This document shows, piece by piece, positions 49,511 through 58,616 of a stretch of 64,000 nucleotides of DNA. How positions within the stretch are numbered: the stretch's first letter is position 1; each line of letters opens with the position of its first letter. The stretch covers positions 372,001 to 436,000 of the forward strand of contig NZ_AP019536.1 of the NCBI RefSeq assembly GCF_018324385.1. Reading direction: 5' to 3'. The stretch comes from Ferrigenium kumadai. Lineage in GTDB: Bacteria; Pseudomonadota; Gammaproteobacteria; Burkholderiales; Gallionellaceae. The notes under the pieces were generated by a model. That model was not told the origin of the DNA. It worked only from the letters and a program-made list of their open reading frames with translations, and made no database searches. The translations under genes were made by a program, and so were the position numbers.

Positions 49511-49826
49511 CTCAGCTTTGAGCTGGTTGTTGATGGCTAACAAATCCTTCCATCTGACCACCTATGACGCTGCTGAACTCCTAGAAGCCCAACAACGAAC
49601 TATCCGCTTCGGCCTCTCGTGCCCGAAAATTCCATCCCCGTGCGGGCGACTGCTCACGCCGGAACGCCACGACAATTTCCCTACGCGGTTCGTGATGCCG
49701 TTGGAGAACAGAGCCCTCGAAGCCTGTGTAGTGAGTCCGGATATCTGCGCACAGCAGTCATCCTGTCACAAAAGCCGGGTTGACTGCTATGGCCGAAAAG
49801 CCGGCAATGTGCTGCCGCGCTTCCAG
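49511..49826. other. Intergenic region without recognisable gene
   Basis: About 316 bp between the convergent nuclease-like gene and vsr. A frame (49425-49871) covers it but shows no family features. No terminator is obvious. Confidence 0.4.
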
Positions 49827-50255
49827 CTAAATTTTATCGGAATTACTTTTTCCCAAGCTTGGGCGTATTAAATCCAATATCCCTTGCCCGCAAGCTTTTA
49901 CTTCACATTCCCAAACTACAATCACGCTCCATCCAAGCTGGATTAGCTGAGCAATATGTTCCCGGTCTCTTGCTTGGTTTGTTTCAATCTTTTCCTGCCA
50001 GAACTTGGTGCGCGTTTGGGGTAGCTTGAAAAATTTACAGTCATGGCCGTGCCAGAAGCAGCCGTGAACGAAGATCACCGTGCGGTATTTTGGCAGAACG
50101 ATGTCCGGTTTCCCGGGCAGCCGTTTATCGTGCAAGCGATACCGGAATCCGGCTGCATGGAGACTTTTGCGGACGAGCAGTTCAGGCTTTGTGTTTTTTG
50201 ACCGGATCGCCCGCATGTTTTTTGAGCGAACCGCCGGGCTGTGCACGTCTGCCAT
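49827..50255 (-). CDS. vsr: Very short patch repair endonuclease Vsr
   Basis: Nicks 5' to T in T:G mismatches made by deamination of 5-methylcytosine in Dcm sites. The 142-residue protein has [17 protein letters not shown], the catalytic Asp in GKPDIVLP, and the zinc/active-site segment [14 protein letters not shown]. Its start lies 74 bp within the 3' end of dcm in another frame, the same arrangement as in E. coli dcm-vsr. Confidence 0.95.
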   Translation of the reverse strand: MADVHSPAVRSKNMRAIRSKNTKPELLVRKSLHAAGFRYRLHDKRLPGKPDIVLPKYRTVIFVHGCFWHGHDCKFFKLPQTRTKFWQEKIETNQARDREHIAQLIQLGWSVIVVWECEVKACGQGILDLIRPSLGKSNSDKI

Positions 50256-51627
50256 CTGAACTCCGTTTCTGCTGCATTTTCTTGCGGGCTTTGATTGCGG
50301 CCATGATGTGGGGTTTCATGAGCTTGGCTGCGGCCTCAAAAACCGGCACTACCACGGAGTTTCCAAACTGTTTGTATGCCTGCGTATCGGAAACAGGGAT
50401 GCGGAATTCTGCCCCCCTTGGGCTATCGTAACCCATCAGTCGTGCGCATTCCCTTGGGGTCAGACGACGCGGCCGGTTCTTAATGTTTTCCGGGTGACTG
50501 AAATCCTGCGCAGGATCAAATCCGCGGTCAATGAGGATTTCAGAGCCGTCCTTGTAATACCTTGCTGACAGCGTGCGGGTGATGTCTTTGCCGCTGACGA
50601 GCCCATACCCAAAGCCGTTTCCCTTGGCTTTATGCTTGATCGAATAATTGAACAGATACTCCCAGAGCTTAGGAGTCAGGATGTATTTGTCATCAACCTT
50701 CTCTTCGAGGATGTCGCTCAGCCTGGGCTTTTTCTTCGGGAATAATTGTTTAATGCTCCTCAGTGAAAAATCTTCCTGACTTCCTAGGTCGCGCCGAAAG
50801 CCTACCAGGACAATCCGTTCGCGGTGCTGCGGAACAAAATGCTGGCCATCAATGATTTTCGGATCATTTGCGCCCAAGACCTCTGAGTCAGAAACCCAGT
50901 AGCCAAGTTCATCCAGTGTTTCCATGATCACCTTGAATGTCCTGCCTTTATCGTGGCTCTTCAGGTTTTTCACGTTTTCCAGAAGGAATGCGGCCGGGCG
51001 TTTAACTTCAAGAATGCGGGCCACATCGAAGAAAAGGGTGCCCTGGGTTTTGCACTCAAAACCATGAGCGCGGCCAAGTGCATTCTTCTTTGAAACACCA
51101 GCGATAGAAAATGGCTGACACGGGAATCCTGCCAGCAGAACATCATGATCCGGGATCATCTTCTGAATATTTAATGCTGCCTCTTCCGCTGATATTTCTT
51201 CCCTGTGGCTTAGTGTTACTTCGCGGATATCCTCGTTAAAGGAATGGAAGGCCGGATCTGCATAGTGATTGGCCTTGTAGGTTCTCAGCGCCTGACTGTT
51301 CCATTCGCTGGTAAACACGCATCGTCCGCCAGCTGCTTCAAAGCCACGCCGGATACCTCCGATTCCAGCAAAGAGGTCGATGAAATCAAATTCATAACCG
51401 GGGTGGTTGACGGGCGGTGCCGGAAGCAGCTTTTTGAGGGCCTCAAGTTCATGATGGCTGAGGCGCGGTGATGCTTTTCCATTCAGCCAGCGATTAATTG
51501 TCTCCCGGCACCATTCGCCCGGGGAGACCTCGTTCAGATAGCTGCCAATGAACTTCTGGTCGTAAATTTCCAGCAGGGTTTTCAGGAGGGCCAAGTCTTC
51601 TTGCTGAGGATTCATCGCGGTGTTCAT
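50182..51627 (-). CDS. dcm: DNA (cytosine-5) methyltransferase, Dcm-like
   Basis: C5 methyltransferase closely similar to E. coli Dcm over the whole length, so CCWGG specificity is likely. Motifs: [16 protein letters not shown] (I), GFPCQPFS (IV, catalytic Cys), [13 protein letters not shown] (VI), [15 protein letters not shown] (VIII), then [19 protein letters not shown] and [10 protein letters not shown] (X). An N-terminal helical region of about 70 residues is also Dcm-like. ATG 51627 is taken as start (alternatives TTG 51636 and ATG 51615); none has a good ribosome-binding site. An inverted repeat sits over the start region. Confidence 0.94.
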   Translation of the reverse strand: MNTAMNPQQEDLALLKTLLEIYDQKFIGSYLNEVSPGEWCRETINRWLNGKASPRLSHHELEALKKLLPAPPVNHPGYEFDFIDLFAGIGGIRRGFEAAGGRCVFTSEWNSQALRTYKANHYADPAFHSFNEDIREVTLSHREEISAEEAALNIQKMIPDHDVLLAGFPCQPFSIAGVSKKNALGRAHGFECKTQGTLFFDVARILEVKRPAAFLLENVKNLKSHDKGRTFKVIMETLDELGYWVSDSEVLGANDPKIIDGQHFVPQHRERIVLVGFRRDLGSQEDFSLRSIKQLFPKKKPRLSDILEEKVDDKYILTPKLWEYLFNYSIKHKAKGNGFGYGLVSGKDITRTLSARYYKDGSEILIDRGFDPAQDFSHPENIKNRPRRLTPRECARLMGYDSPRGAEFRIPVSDTQAYKQFGNSVVVPVFEAAAKLMKPHIMAAIKARKKMQQKRSSDGRRAQPGGSLKKHAGDPVKKHKA

Positions 51628-51632
51628 CTGGG

Positions 51633-51663
51633 TCAATTGTGTGACGAATTATCACTCAATTGA
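51633..51663. promoter_or_regulatory. Inverted repeat at the dcm start
   Basis: tcaattgtgtg (51633-51643) and cactcaattga (51653-51663) are reverse complements at 10 of 11 positions with a 9-bp spacer. It covers the region just upstream of the dcm start, so could be an operator, for example for autoregulation by Dcm's N-terminal region. Confidence 0.5.
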
Positions 51664-51710
51664 CACGGTATGTCGAACGCAATGTGGGTTCATGGAATGC
51701 TCATGACGGC

Positions 51711-51808
51711 GATATATATTTGTTTTGTTGCACTGTTATATTCGATATATATGTTGCAAAACTGCAAAAATATGGTGTATAAAGACCGCAACAAAATGCA
51801 CATATATG
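51711..51808. promoter_or_regulatory. AT-rich divergent promoter region with inverted repeats
   Basis: Site gatatatatttgttttgttgc (51711-51731) and the reverse complement of 51788-51808 share 15 of 21 bases (common part ttttgttgc and atatat), with a further gatatatatgttgc (from 51744) between. The stretch separates dcm from the GHKL-ATPase operon and may bind a shared regulator. Confidence 0.4.
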
Positions 51809-51858
51809 AGAAATGTGCGCAATAGATTGGTTATTTTCTATCTGGAGCAGGAGCAAAA

Positions 51859-52098
51859 ATGGCTGAAAAAACAGAGAAAAGAGATGCTGCAGAGAAGTTT
51901 GTAGAGCTGGCTAATAAACGTGTGACAAGGGCAATCAAGGATTTGCGTCTTGTGGGAAATCTCGCGAACCGCCGGGCTTATAAATACGATGAGGCAGATG
52001 CAAAAAAAATCATCCGTGCATTACAGAAGGAAGTGGATGTTCTGAAAGCACGCTTCCGCGGTGATGACGGGGATGACGATTCAATTTTTTCCCTTTAG
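51859..52098 (+). CDS. Small charged protein, first gene of the GHKL-ATPase operon
   Basis: A 79-residue protein with ribosome-binding site ggagcaggag. It is mostly helical, with a run of Lys/Arg and Glu (AEKFVELANKRVTRAIKDLRLVGNLANRR; KKIIRALQKEVDVLKARF) and an acidic tail (DDGDDDSIF). A coiled-coil or DNA-associated helper for the next gene is plausible. The family is not recognised. The gap to the next gene is 9 bp. Confidence 0.7.
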   Translation: MAEKTEKRDAAEKFVELANKRVTRAIKDLRLVGNLANRRAYKYDEADAKKIIRALQKEVDVLKARFRGDDGDDDSIFSL

Positions 52099-52107
52099 GA
52101 GGGAGTG

Positions 52108-54039
52108 ATGGCTGCAGACTGGGTATATCCGGAAGTAACGCCGTATCAGGTTCAGGGCAGAGATCTGTCAGAAGATAATTTCGCGCAGGAGGACCGGACG
52201 AGTCTGGAAATTCTGATGCGGGAAGTTCTCCAGAATCCGCTTGATGCGCGGGCATCTGATAATGCCGGCCCGGTCAGAGTCACACTTAAAATTCTTCAGC
52301 CAGGTAATTTTGACGCAGACTATCTGGCCAGCCTGCTGGGTGGTGAGTATTCGAAGCGTCTGGAGGCGTCCGGCGGCGAGCCTCTTCCGGACCTTGCCAT
52401 GAGCTCTGTTCTGGTAATCGAAGACTTTGGCACAACAGGCCTGCAGGGACGCTGGGATGATCAGAATGCTGACGGCCCTGAAGAAAACTGGAACGCATTC
52501 TGGTTCCGGGAAGGGGAAGGCGCCAAGTCGGCGACAGGCAGTAATGGTCGTGCCGGGCAGGGAAAAATTACCTACTACCGGATTGGTGCTGCCCGGGCAG
52601 TATTTGGATTTACCGTCCGCAAGTCAGACGGGCAGCGGCTTTTGATGGGACGCAGTGCTTTTCGCAGGGTCTACCCGTATGGCGGATCAAAATTCAACCG
52701 TCACTCATTCTGGTGTTGCGGAAGTGAACAGCCGCTTCCGGTTACTGATGACGAAGAAATTACGGCTTTCCAGGATGCATTCGGGCTTTCGCGCAAGAGC
52801 GAGCCGGGGCTAAGTCTGGTGATTCCATTCCCGGCTGGTTTTGATCCGAAAGAGGCCGTCCGTACGCTTATCAGCGATTTTTACTACCCGATAGCCTGTG
52901 GCAACCTAGAGCTCTCACTTGCCAGCATGGATATTGACTCATCCAATGTCGACACCATCGCAGTACGTGAGTTTTCAGATGAAACTGCCTACAAGAGGAA
53001 GTCCAGCTTTACCAAGGGCTTCAGAAATCTTGTCCGGAGCGCAATCGATGCCAAAAATAATGGGGATAAGTTTGTCGAGCTGAAGCCCGGCTGGGACAAA
53101 ACGCCAACACTGAAGGAGGATTCCCTGCCGGAAGGAGCGCTTGAGACGCTCCGGGCCGCGATGGAGAACGGGAAGCGTATTTCAGTCCGCTGCCCGGTTA
53201 CAGTCCGCCCGAGAAAGACGGAGTTAATTCAGACTTGGTTTGATGTTCATATCGAAATTCCTGAAGATCTTGCGCGGGCTGAAGAGGCATACATCCGCCG
53301 TGATTTGCTGATCGGTTCAGAGAGTCATCTTGCTGCCAGTGCATATCTGCAGAAGGCACGGGCACTTACGATTATCAGTGACAGTAACCTGTCTGCGTTT
53401 CTCGCCGATGCCGAGGAGCCGACGCACCTCAAGTGGAATGGCAGCCGTCCTCGTCTGGCCGAGGATTATTTAAATCCGCAGGCAACACTCCGCGCGGTGA
53501 GGAATGCGGCTCCCCGTCTGCTTGCACTTGTATCAAACGGAATGGTCAGGCGCGATATGAAAGCTCTGGCTAAATACTTTACGCGGCATACAGATGAAGG
53601 AAAACGTCATGCTGCGGGCGGCAATGTTAAGCCGGGTGGCGGAACCCCTCCTAATCCTGATATCACAGCGCCAAAAGTACGGAAGCCTGTAAAAATTGTG
53701 ACAGGTACGGACAGGGTGCGGGTTCTGCCAAATGGCAGTTCAGCGCTGACGGCGGAGGGACTGCCGATATCCTGTGGGCTTGAGCTGGCATACGAAGGTC
53801 TTGATCAGGATCCGTTCAAGGCTTATGACCCATTCGATTTTGATCTTGCAGATGAGAGCGTGCACCAAGTCACGACTTCCGGTGCCACCATAACAGGCAG
53901 GCAGGGAAACAGGATTAATTTCGACATCACCGAGCCGGAATTCGTCCTTGAGGTGCCGGGATTCGATCCGAACATCCGCCTGCGTGCAAGGCTTAACTAT
54001 ACGGAGAAGAGCAATGGGACGTCTGTCAGCGAGGAGTAA
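52108..54039 (+). CDS. GHKL ATPase of MORC/MutL-like type
   Basis: A 643-residue ATPase. ATG 52108 follows a strong ribosome-binding site (aggaggga); GTG 52105 is possible. The ATPase (about 30-290) has N box E39-V-L-Q-N43-P-L-D46-A, G1 box E105-D106-F-G-T-T-G and G2 box G147-R-A-G-Q-G152. The middle part lacks a clear nuclease, and the C-terminal 110 residues are beta-rich (NRINFDI, LEVPGFDPNIRLRARLNY). GHKL proteins of the MORC/paraMORC class occur in restriction systems; that context, divergent from dcm, is matched here. ATP-driven clamp or remodeller is the expected role. Confidence 0.8.
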   Translation: MAADWVYPEVTPYQVQGRDLSEDNFAQEDRTSLEILMREVLQNPLDARASDNAGPVRVTLKILQPGNFDADYLASLLGGEYSKRLEASGGEPLPDLAMSSVLVIEDFGTTGLQGRWDDQNADGPEENWNAFWFREGEGAKSATGSNGRAGQGKITYYRIGAARAVFGFTVRKSDGQRLLMGRSAFRRVYPYGGSKFNRHSFWCCGSEQPLPVTDDEEITAFQDAFGLSRKSEPGLSLVIPFPAGFDPKEAVRTLISDFYYPIACGNLELSLASMDIDSSNVDTIAVREFSDETAYKRKSSFTKGFRNLVRSAIDAKNNGDKFVELKPGWDKTPTLKEDSLPEGALETLRAAMENGKRISVRCPVTVRPRKTELIQTWFDVHIEIPEDLARAEEAYIRRDLLIGSESHLAASAYLQKARALTIISDSNLSAFLADAEEPTHLKWNGSRPRLAEDYLNPQATLRAVRNAAPRLLALVSNGMVRRDMKALAKYFTRHTDEGKRHAAGGNVKPGGGTPPNPDITAPKVRKPVKIVTGTDRVRVLPNGSSALTAEGLPISCGLELAYEGLDQDPFKAYDPFDFDLADESVHQVTTSGATITGRQGNRINFDITEPEFVLEVPGFDPNIRLRARLNYTEKSNGTSVSEE

Positions 54040-54763
54040 TCCAACCGGACTGAAGGAAGTTGATCGCAGCCGGGTTGGTATTTCGGTTTCGGAAGTGGGG
54101 GGTAAGCGCAGCTTCACGCTTGACCGTCTGGATCTCAAAGACACAGGTCTTTCTGACTCCCTCAGTGTTGTGATTGTGGCTCGTGCAGGCAATACTAATG
54201 TGCGCCATGAAATGGGCTCAGTTGCGGAGATTGGGAATGAGAGCAGATCCATCGACGGACTGGACAGGTCTCAGCCTCTGCGTTTCCGTGTCCTGATGCA
54301 TGAAAAGGATAGTCCGAAGCTTGTGGCATCGATCGAAAATCTGCGAGCCCGCGATGACTCGCAGAGCGAGAGTCTGCTGCCTATGGAGCCCGCAGATCTC
54401 GGGGAACGGTTGTGGAAACTCGCGATCAGCGAGGACGGTCCTGTGCTGCAGTTTAATTCGAGGGTATTTCCAAGTGCTGCCGGAGCCGAGAACTACATAC
54501 CATTTGGAGCCATGGTGCTTCCTGAAGCGCTTCGTCAGGTAATGGAAAAAATTGCTGACGAGCCGGGGTGTCTTGAGGATGAAGGTGATCCCTGGAGTGT
54601 CTGGGGTGTATGGCTGTCCTCAATCGGGGCAGGCCTTCCGCCTGCGGATGATGACGAGGCAAAAGCAGTCTGGTGCAACCAGGTGGTTGACCGTTTCTGT
54701 GAAAAATTTAGCTTTGCCTCACGCCTTCAGGCTGAACTGTTGAAGGGAGCCGGAAATGATTAA
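54014..54763 (+). CDS. Unrecognised protein in the GHKL-ATPase operon
   Basis: A 249-residue protein. ATG 54014 overlaps the ATPase gene by 26 bp. The first 110 residues look beta-rich (GISVSEVGGKRSFTLDRL, SDSLSVVIVARAGNTNV), the rest helical with FNSRVFPSAAGAENYIPFGAMVLPEALRQVM and an acidic segment EDEGDPWSVWGVW. I do not recognise the family. The tight overlap with neighbours on both sides (8 bp with the next gene) means it is made with the ATPase, probably in one complex. Confidence 0.6.
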   Translation: MGRLSARSNPTGLKEVDRSRVGISVSEVGGKRSFTLDRLDLKDTGLSDSLSVVIVARAGNTNVRHEMGSVAEIGNESRSIDGLDRSQPLRFRVLMHEKDSPKLVASIENLRARDDSQSESLLPMEPADLGERLWKLAISEDGPVLQFNSRVFPSAAGAENYIPFGAMVLPEALRQVMEKIADEPGCLEDEGDPWSVWGVWLSSIGAGLPPADDDEAKAVWCNQVVDRFCEKFSFASRLQAELLKGAGND

Positions 54764-55490
54764 GAGCAGAATGCTGAATGCGGATGGAATAGCAACATTT
54801 ACAAAATGGCTTGAAAATCCCTCAGGCAGCCAGCCTCCGGCCCCCCTTCTCGACAGCGAAGAAATGACCGAGCCATTTGGTGATTTCGACATTGATCCTT
54901 CCCGGGAGTTTGTCTCCCGTCAGGAGTTCGGGGAATACCTGAATGAACAATTTTCAGGAGCCAACTTCAATGAACTGATGTCGCCGGACAGTGATGGTTT
55001 CTGGGCATGGGTTGCGATTGCATACTTCCGTCAGCTAACGGCGAAAGGAATCCGCCGGGCTGAGCACTATGTGGTGATACGAAAAGGATCTGCAGGCTCA
55101 CTTGCCTATCGTCATGCAGTACGCACGCCATATGAGCTTGTGCATATACACGGAGCTTTCGCTGAAATATGTCTGAAGAGTCCAATGGCCACATTCGGTG
55201 ACATGACCGAACAGCTTGCTTCACGTCAGGGAATTGCGCATAACAGGGGGTTTTTCCAGACGGCTCATGAGCTTTATATCAAAGGCGGAGTGCTTAAACG
55301 TGGGGCATCGTCGAAGCCAAAGAAACTGAAGGATCGAAAACCCGGTGATCGAACTGGCTTGGGGAGCGTGCGGAGATTGGCAATTGCCCTGCAGCGTCTG
55401 GATCTTACCTACGATACTGAAGATATGGATTCCCGGCAGATGTGCGACGTGCTGCCAAAAGAGTTTTCTATGTGGCAGAAATTTGCCTAG
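54756..55490 (+). CDS. Unrecognised protein in the GHKL-ATPase operon
   Basis: A 244-residue protein with no family I recognise. Features: a SGSQPPAPLLDSEE linker near 25-35, an aromatic helix DGFWAWVAIAYFRQLT (about 80-95), then HYVVIRKGSAGSLAYRHAVRTPYELVHIHG and a basic C-terminal third (KRGASSKPKKLKDRKPGD). It may bind DNA through the basic part. It is coupled to the gene before by an 8-bp overlap. Confidence 0.6.
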   Translation: MIKSRMLNADGIATFTKWLENPSGSQPPAPLLDSEEMTEPFGDFDIDPSREFVSRQEFGEYLNEQFSGANFNELMSPDSDGFWAWVAIAYFRQLTAKGIRRAEHYVVIRKGSAGSLAYRHAVRTPYELVHIHGAFAEICLKSPMATFGDMTEQLASRQGIAHNRGFFQTAHELYIKGGVLKRGASSKPKKLKDRKPGDRTGLGSVRRLAIALQRLDLTYDTEDMDSRQMCDVLPKEFSMWQKFA

Positions 55491-55534
55491 GATGAAACTT
55501 GCCATGCGTATCGATTTTCTCAAAGGTGACCAAC

Positions 55535-56737
55535 TTGCCACTTGATTCCCAAACAACACAAGCTGTAGCGAAAAGAAGTGGCTCGAAACAATCCTCGGCG
55601 GTCATGGAGCCTCTCTGCAAAGATTTCCAATCAGGAAACCTTAAGCATTCTGAGATTAATGATGTTCGTAGGCAGCTCATGGCTGAAGGATACAAACGAA
55701 CAGAGGCAATGTTGTTCGAGGAGTTGTTTCAGCGCTTGGTCATCAGGGCATTCAAGAACGATATAGGAAAAATCTCGTTCGGTTGGGTCGGGGCTTTTGC
55801 TTATGGGAGTCTTTCTTATTGGTTTCGTTTGGAAACAGATAGCGACTTGTGGAATGTTTGCGACGATGCGATTGCTAAAAAGCTGCAGAGTAAAAAGTGG
55901 ATTAAAAATAGAAAAGATGGAAGTGGTGAATTTACGGTAAGCACGGATGTATATCGGGTCAGGCTATGTCCAAACAAAGGACTGTTTGTTTTTTCCAAGA
56001 GAGGGGAGGATGGAAAATTCTGGAATGAGGTCGACGAAAATGCACTCCGAAAAATACTAAAGCGGGATGGTAAAGATGTTTCAAAGATACAGGACTCATC
56101 TGGGAGTAATTCAGGCAGGCAGGAGCGAGCTATCAGGTGCTTGGAATATTTACGAGATTCCAATCTGAAAGATCTTTCCATTCGCAGGCGATTCATGAAT
56201 TGCTTGATTCCAGGATTCGGCTGGAGCCCAATAGATCTGGATGTTGTCCACCTCGCTGAGGATGGGCAAATTCGTTATATTGAATTCAAGAGAAAATACC
56301 CTGCGGCAGGGCAAGAAAAATTCGGCCTTGATGAGGCGCATGTAAGTGTAATGAATTTGATGAAGGACGTCGGTGTCGCGTCATTACACATACTTCTTGT
56401 CAGTCCTGTCTGGACTGCTAATGCAGACCCGGTACTTTGGTATCTGGATGTCCCAAACTTTGAACACAAGTGGGCATGGGTTGCTGCGACACTTGATGAA
56501 AAATTTATCGGGCATGACACTTCAATGCAAACCGAAGGCGGGGACTCAGGCCATCATGGCGGAGCGCGCGTTCAGCATGCGATCGAATGGGATGGATGCC
56601 GCTTATTGTCACAAGGACTCGGGATGAGTGAATCTGCGCTTATAAGCCTGAGAGACTTTCTTGCATCAGCTTCCATGGAGAAACTTCCGAAAATTGGATA
56701 TGACGGACTGAGGCGACTGACAGATCAGTGCCAATAA
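55535..56737 (+). CDS. PD-(D/E)xK nuclease, last gene of the GHKL-ATPase operon
   Basis: A 400-residue protein. TTG 55535 with aaaggtg upstream is chosen; the frame is open from 55499 and an ATG lies at 55604. The N-terminal 180 residues are mixed and basic; the nuclease core is near 228-255: GWSPIDLDVVHL (D234 or D236) followed by IRYIEFKRKYP (E250-F-K252). The gene is AT-richer than its neighbours and lies 44 bp after them, so may be a separate recruit. Likely the DNA-cutting part of the system. Confidence 0.7.
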   Translation: MPLDSQTTQAVAKRSGSKQSSAVMEPLCKDFQSGNLKHSEINDVRRQLMAEGYKRTEAMLFEELFQRLVIRAFKNDIGKISFGWVGAFAYGSLSYWFRLETDSDLWNVCDDAIAKKLQSKKWIKNRKDGSGEFTVSTDVYRVRLCPNKGLFVFSKRGEDGKFWNEVDENALRKILKRDGKDVSKIQDSSGSNSGRQERAIRCLEYLRDSNLKDLSIRRRFMNCLIPGFGWSPIDLDVVHLAEDGQIRYIEFKRKYPAAGQEKFGLDEAHVSVMNLMKDVGVASLHILLVSPVWTANADPVLWYLDVPNFEHKWAWVAATLDEKFIGHDTSMQTEGGDSGHHGGARVQHAIEWDGCRLLSQGLGMSESALISLRDFLASASMEKLPKIGYDGLRRLTDQCQ

Positions 56738-56800
56738 TCTGTCAGTCGAGTTAAGTTAGCCCAATCTTGAGTGGCACATGCAGTTTAACTTGGCGAATCG

Positions 56801-57052
56801 CTACCGCGCCAACATGCTTGTGATGCTCGTGACGAATTGATCGTCCTGCCTGAAGTAGTCATCCATTTCCTCAAGCAATTCAGCATTAGCCTTCAGCGCG
56901 GCACTGGGAACGTAATGATCCAGCACGCTGACCGGCGTGCCGCATCGTATACATTGCACAAACTGCACTTTGATTCCTTGCCTCGCTAACAGGTTTTCAC
57001 GAACTTCAAAGCGGGTATTTCCGCATTTAACACATGTTGATTGCACCATCAT
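56801..57052 (-). CDS. Small zinc-ribbon protein
   Basis: An 83-residue protein with two CxxC knuckles (CVKCG at about 8-11 and CIRCG at about 34-37), a typical zinc ribbon, then a helical tail (SAALKANAELLEEMDDYFRQ). A strong ribosome-binding site (aaggaga) precedes tandem ATG codons at 57052/57049. It opens the phage-like right-hand part of the island. Function unknown. Confidence 0.75.
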   Translation of the reverse strand: MMVQSTCVKCGNTRFEVRENLLARQGIKVQFVQCIRCGTPVSVLDHYVPSAALKANAELLEEMDDYFRQDDQFVTSITSMLAR

Positions 57053-57104
57053 ATATCTCCTTGAATTTGAATTGCCGTACCTTCAGATTCGCCGTCCATG
57101 CCTG

Positions 57105-58616
57105 TTACCTCCGCTGGGGGAGAGGCGGCATACGCGGCGGCCCCTTCGGGTTCCGCATCGGATGCGGAACCTGCTTCCGTGCCGAACAGACACCTCCATT
57201 CTGAGGAGTGGTGACACCCAAAACCACAGGTGAATGTCGCCGCCTGTCCGGGTCTTCGACCCAGCTGAGATACTGACTGAGGGCGTCGACCTGATCGTCG
57301 TGAGGGGAGGTAGGAAACGAACACATTTCCTCGAAAAAATCGCTGAGCCAGTTTCCGGCATTCGGCAATAAGACATTGCCTCCGTTCAGCAAATGAAGGA
57401 CTGCCTCCAGACGTTCAATTTTGCTTTTCGTCGGGCGGGGTATGGAGCAGATGGTTAGTCTGTGCTCCCGCAGTGCCGAAATCATGGCCGTGCCCAATGC
57501 AGCATTCTCGATCAGGACAGAGTTCGGCGTATACTGACCGGCCAGCCGTAGCAGATCATTCTGAAGTTCGGCGAAGGCCGCCCGCTTGCGCAGTACATGA
57601 GCGAGATAGTGGTTGACTCCGTCTGTCCGGATCACGAGGACGCACGAATAGCTGGAGGTTTCACCGGTTGTCTGCCCGAAATCGCAACTGAATATCACCT
57701 TGTGTGCGTTCAGCGGTACGTTGTCGTATCGTCCAAACCAATCTGCCTTGACGATTCCGGAGTCCAGGAGAATTGGCGCTTGCTGGTACTGAGCCTGGAA
57801 GACATGTGCCGGCGATTCCCGGCGCAATACTTCAACTTCTTCCGCTGTATAGGATTGCGGGTCGATGATATCGCCTGCCGGCCGCCGCCATTCAAACTTC
57901 CCTGCCCGGTAGACCGTATCGGCCTCGGCCACCAGAGGTACGACCAAATGGCGGTAGGTAGTCCGGCCCTGAAGGTGGCCGCAAAGATCTTCAGCATGAA
58001 GTCGCTGCATCACGATCAGGATCTTGCCTTCTGATCGGTTATCGAGGCGCGAGGTGATTTTGCCGTCAAAAAGCGTATTCACGTTTTTACGCTCCACGCC
58101 TGAATAAGCGTCACTGGCATCGATTGGGTCGTCGAGGATGATCCAGTCACCCCCGTGGCCCGTGAGGCCACTTCCCACGGAGGTGGCGAGAACACCTCCG
58201 CCAGCCGTCGTCTTGAAATGAAGTGTCCCTGCGAAATCAGGCTGCAGCGCAGTTCCGGGAAACGCCTCCTGATACCATTTCGACTCGATAATTTGGCGGC
58301 ATCTGTACGCAAGGGTGTGCACGAGGTTCTTGTCGTGGCTGATGACGATGATTTTGGTGGACGGATCAAGTCCCAATAGCCATGCCGGGAAGCAGATGGA
58401 GCAGATGAACGACTTCAGCGTCCGAGGCGGGAGATTGATGATCTGCCGTCGAACGTCTCCCTCAGTCACCTCCTGCAGGGTTTCGCAAATCAGTCGGATG
58501 GCCTGCGTGGGACGCAAGCCATCTTTTACCTCTTCCCGGTCAAATGCCTGAAAAACGAACGCCTGCAGGTTGCGCCGCAGAATCGCAGACAATACTTGGG
58601 TGTTTGCATCACTCAT
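57105..58616 (-). CDS. Phage terminase large subunit
   Basis: A 503-residue TerL-type packaging motor. The ATPase half has a Walker-A-like loop NLPPRTLKSF (about 60-69), IVISHDKNL, and Walker B DWIILDDPIDASD; the nuclease half has the acidic residues in FSCDFGQTTGE, LIENAALG and DDQVDALSQYLSW. It overlaps the DUF5681 gene by 8 bp. No portal or capsid gene follows, so it is either a remnant or a satellite-type part. Confidence 0.88.
   Translation of the reverse strand: MSDANTQVLSAILRRNLQAFVFQAFDREEVKDGLRPTQAIRLICETLQEVTEGDVRRQIINLPPRTLKSFICSICFPAWLLGLDPSTKIIVISHDKNLVHTLAYRCRQIIESKWYQEAFPGTALQPDFAGTLHFKTTAGGGVLATSVGSGLTGHGGDWIILDDPIDASDAYSGVERKNVNTLFDGKITSRLDNRSEGKILIVMQRLHAEDLCGHLQGRTTYRHLVVPLVAEADTVYRAGKFEWRRPAGDIIDPQSYTAEEVEVLRRESPAHVFQAQYQQAPILLDSGIVKADWFGRYDNVPLNAHKVIFSCDFGQTTGETSSYSCVLVIRTDGVNHYLAHVLRKRAAFAELQNDLLRLAGQYTPNSVLIENAALGTAMISALREHRLTICSIPRPTKSKIERLEAVLHLLNGGNVLLPNAGNWLSDFFEEMCSFPTSPHDDQVDALSQYLSWVEDPDRRRHSPVVLGVTTPQNGGVCSARKQVPHPMRNPKGPPRMPPLPQRR

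Noticed and set aside
49425-49871. Open frame of 148 codons after the nuclease-like gene
   Set aside because: Overlaps the end of a better gene, has no ribosome-binding site and no recognisable features.
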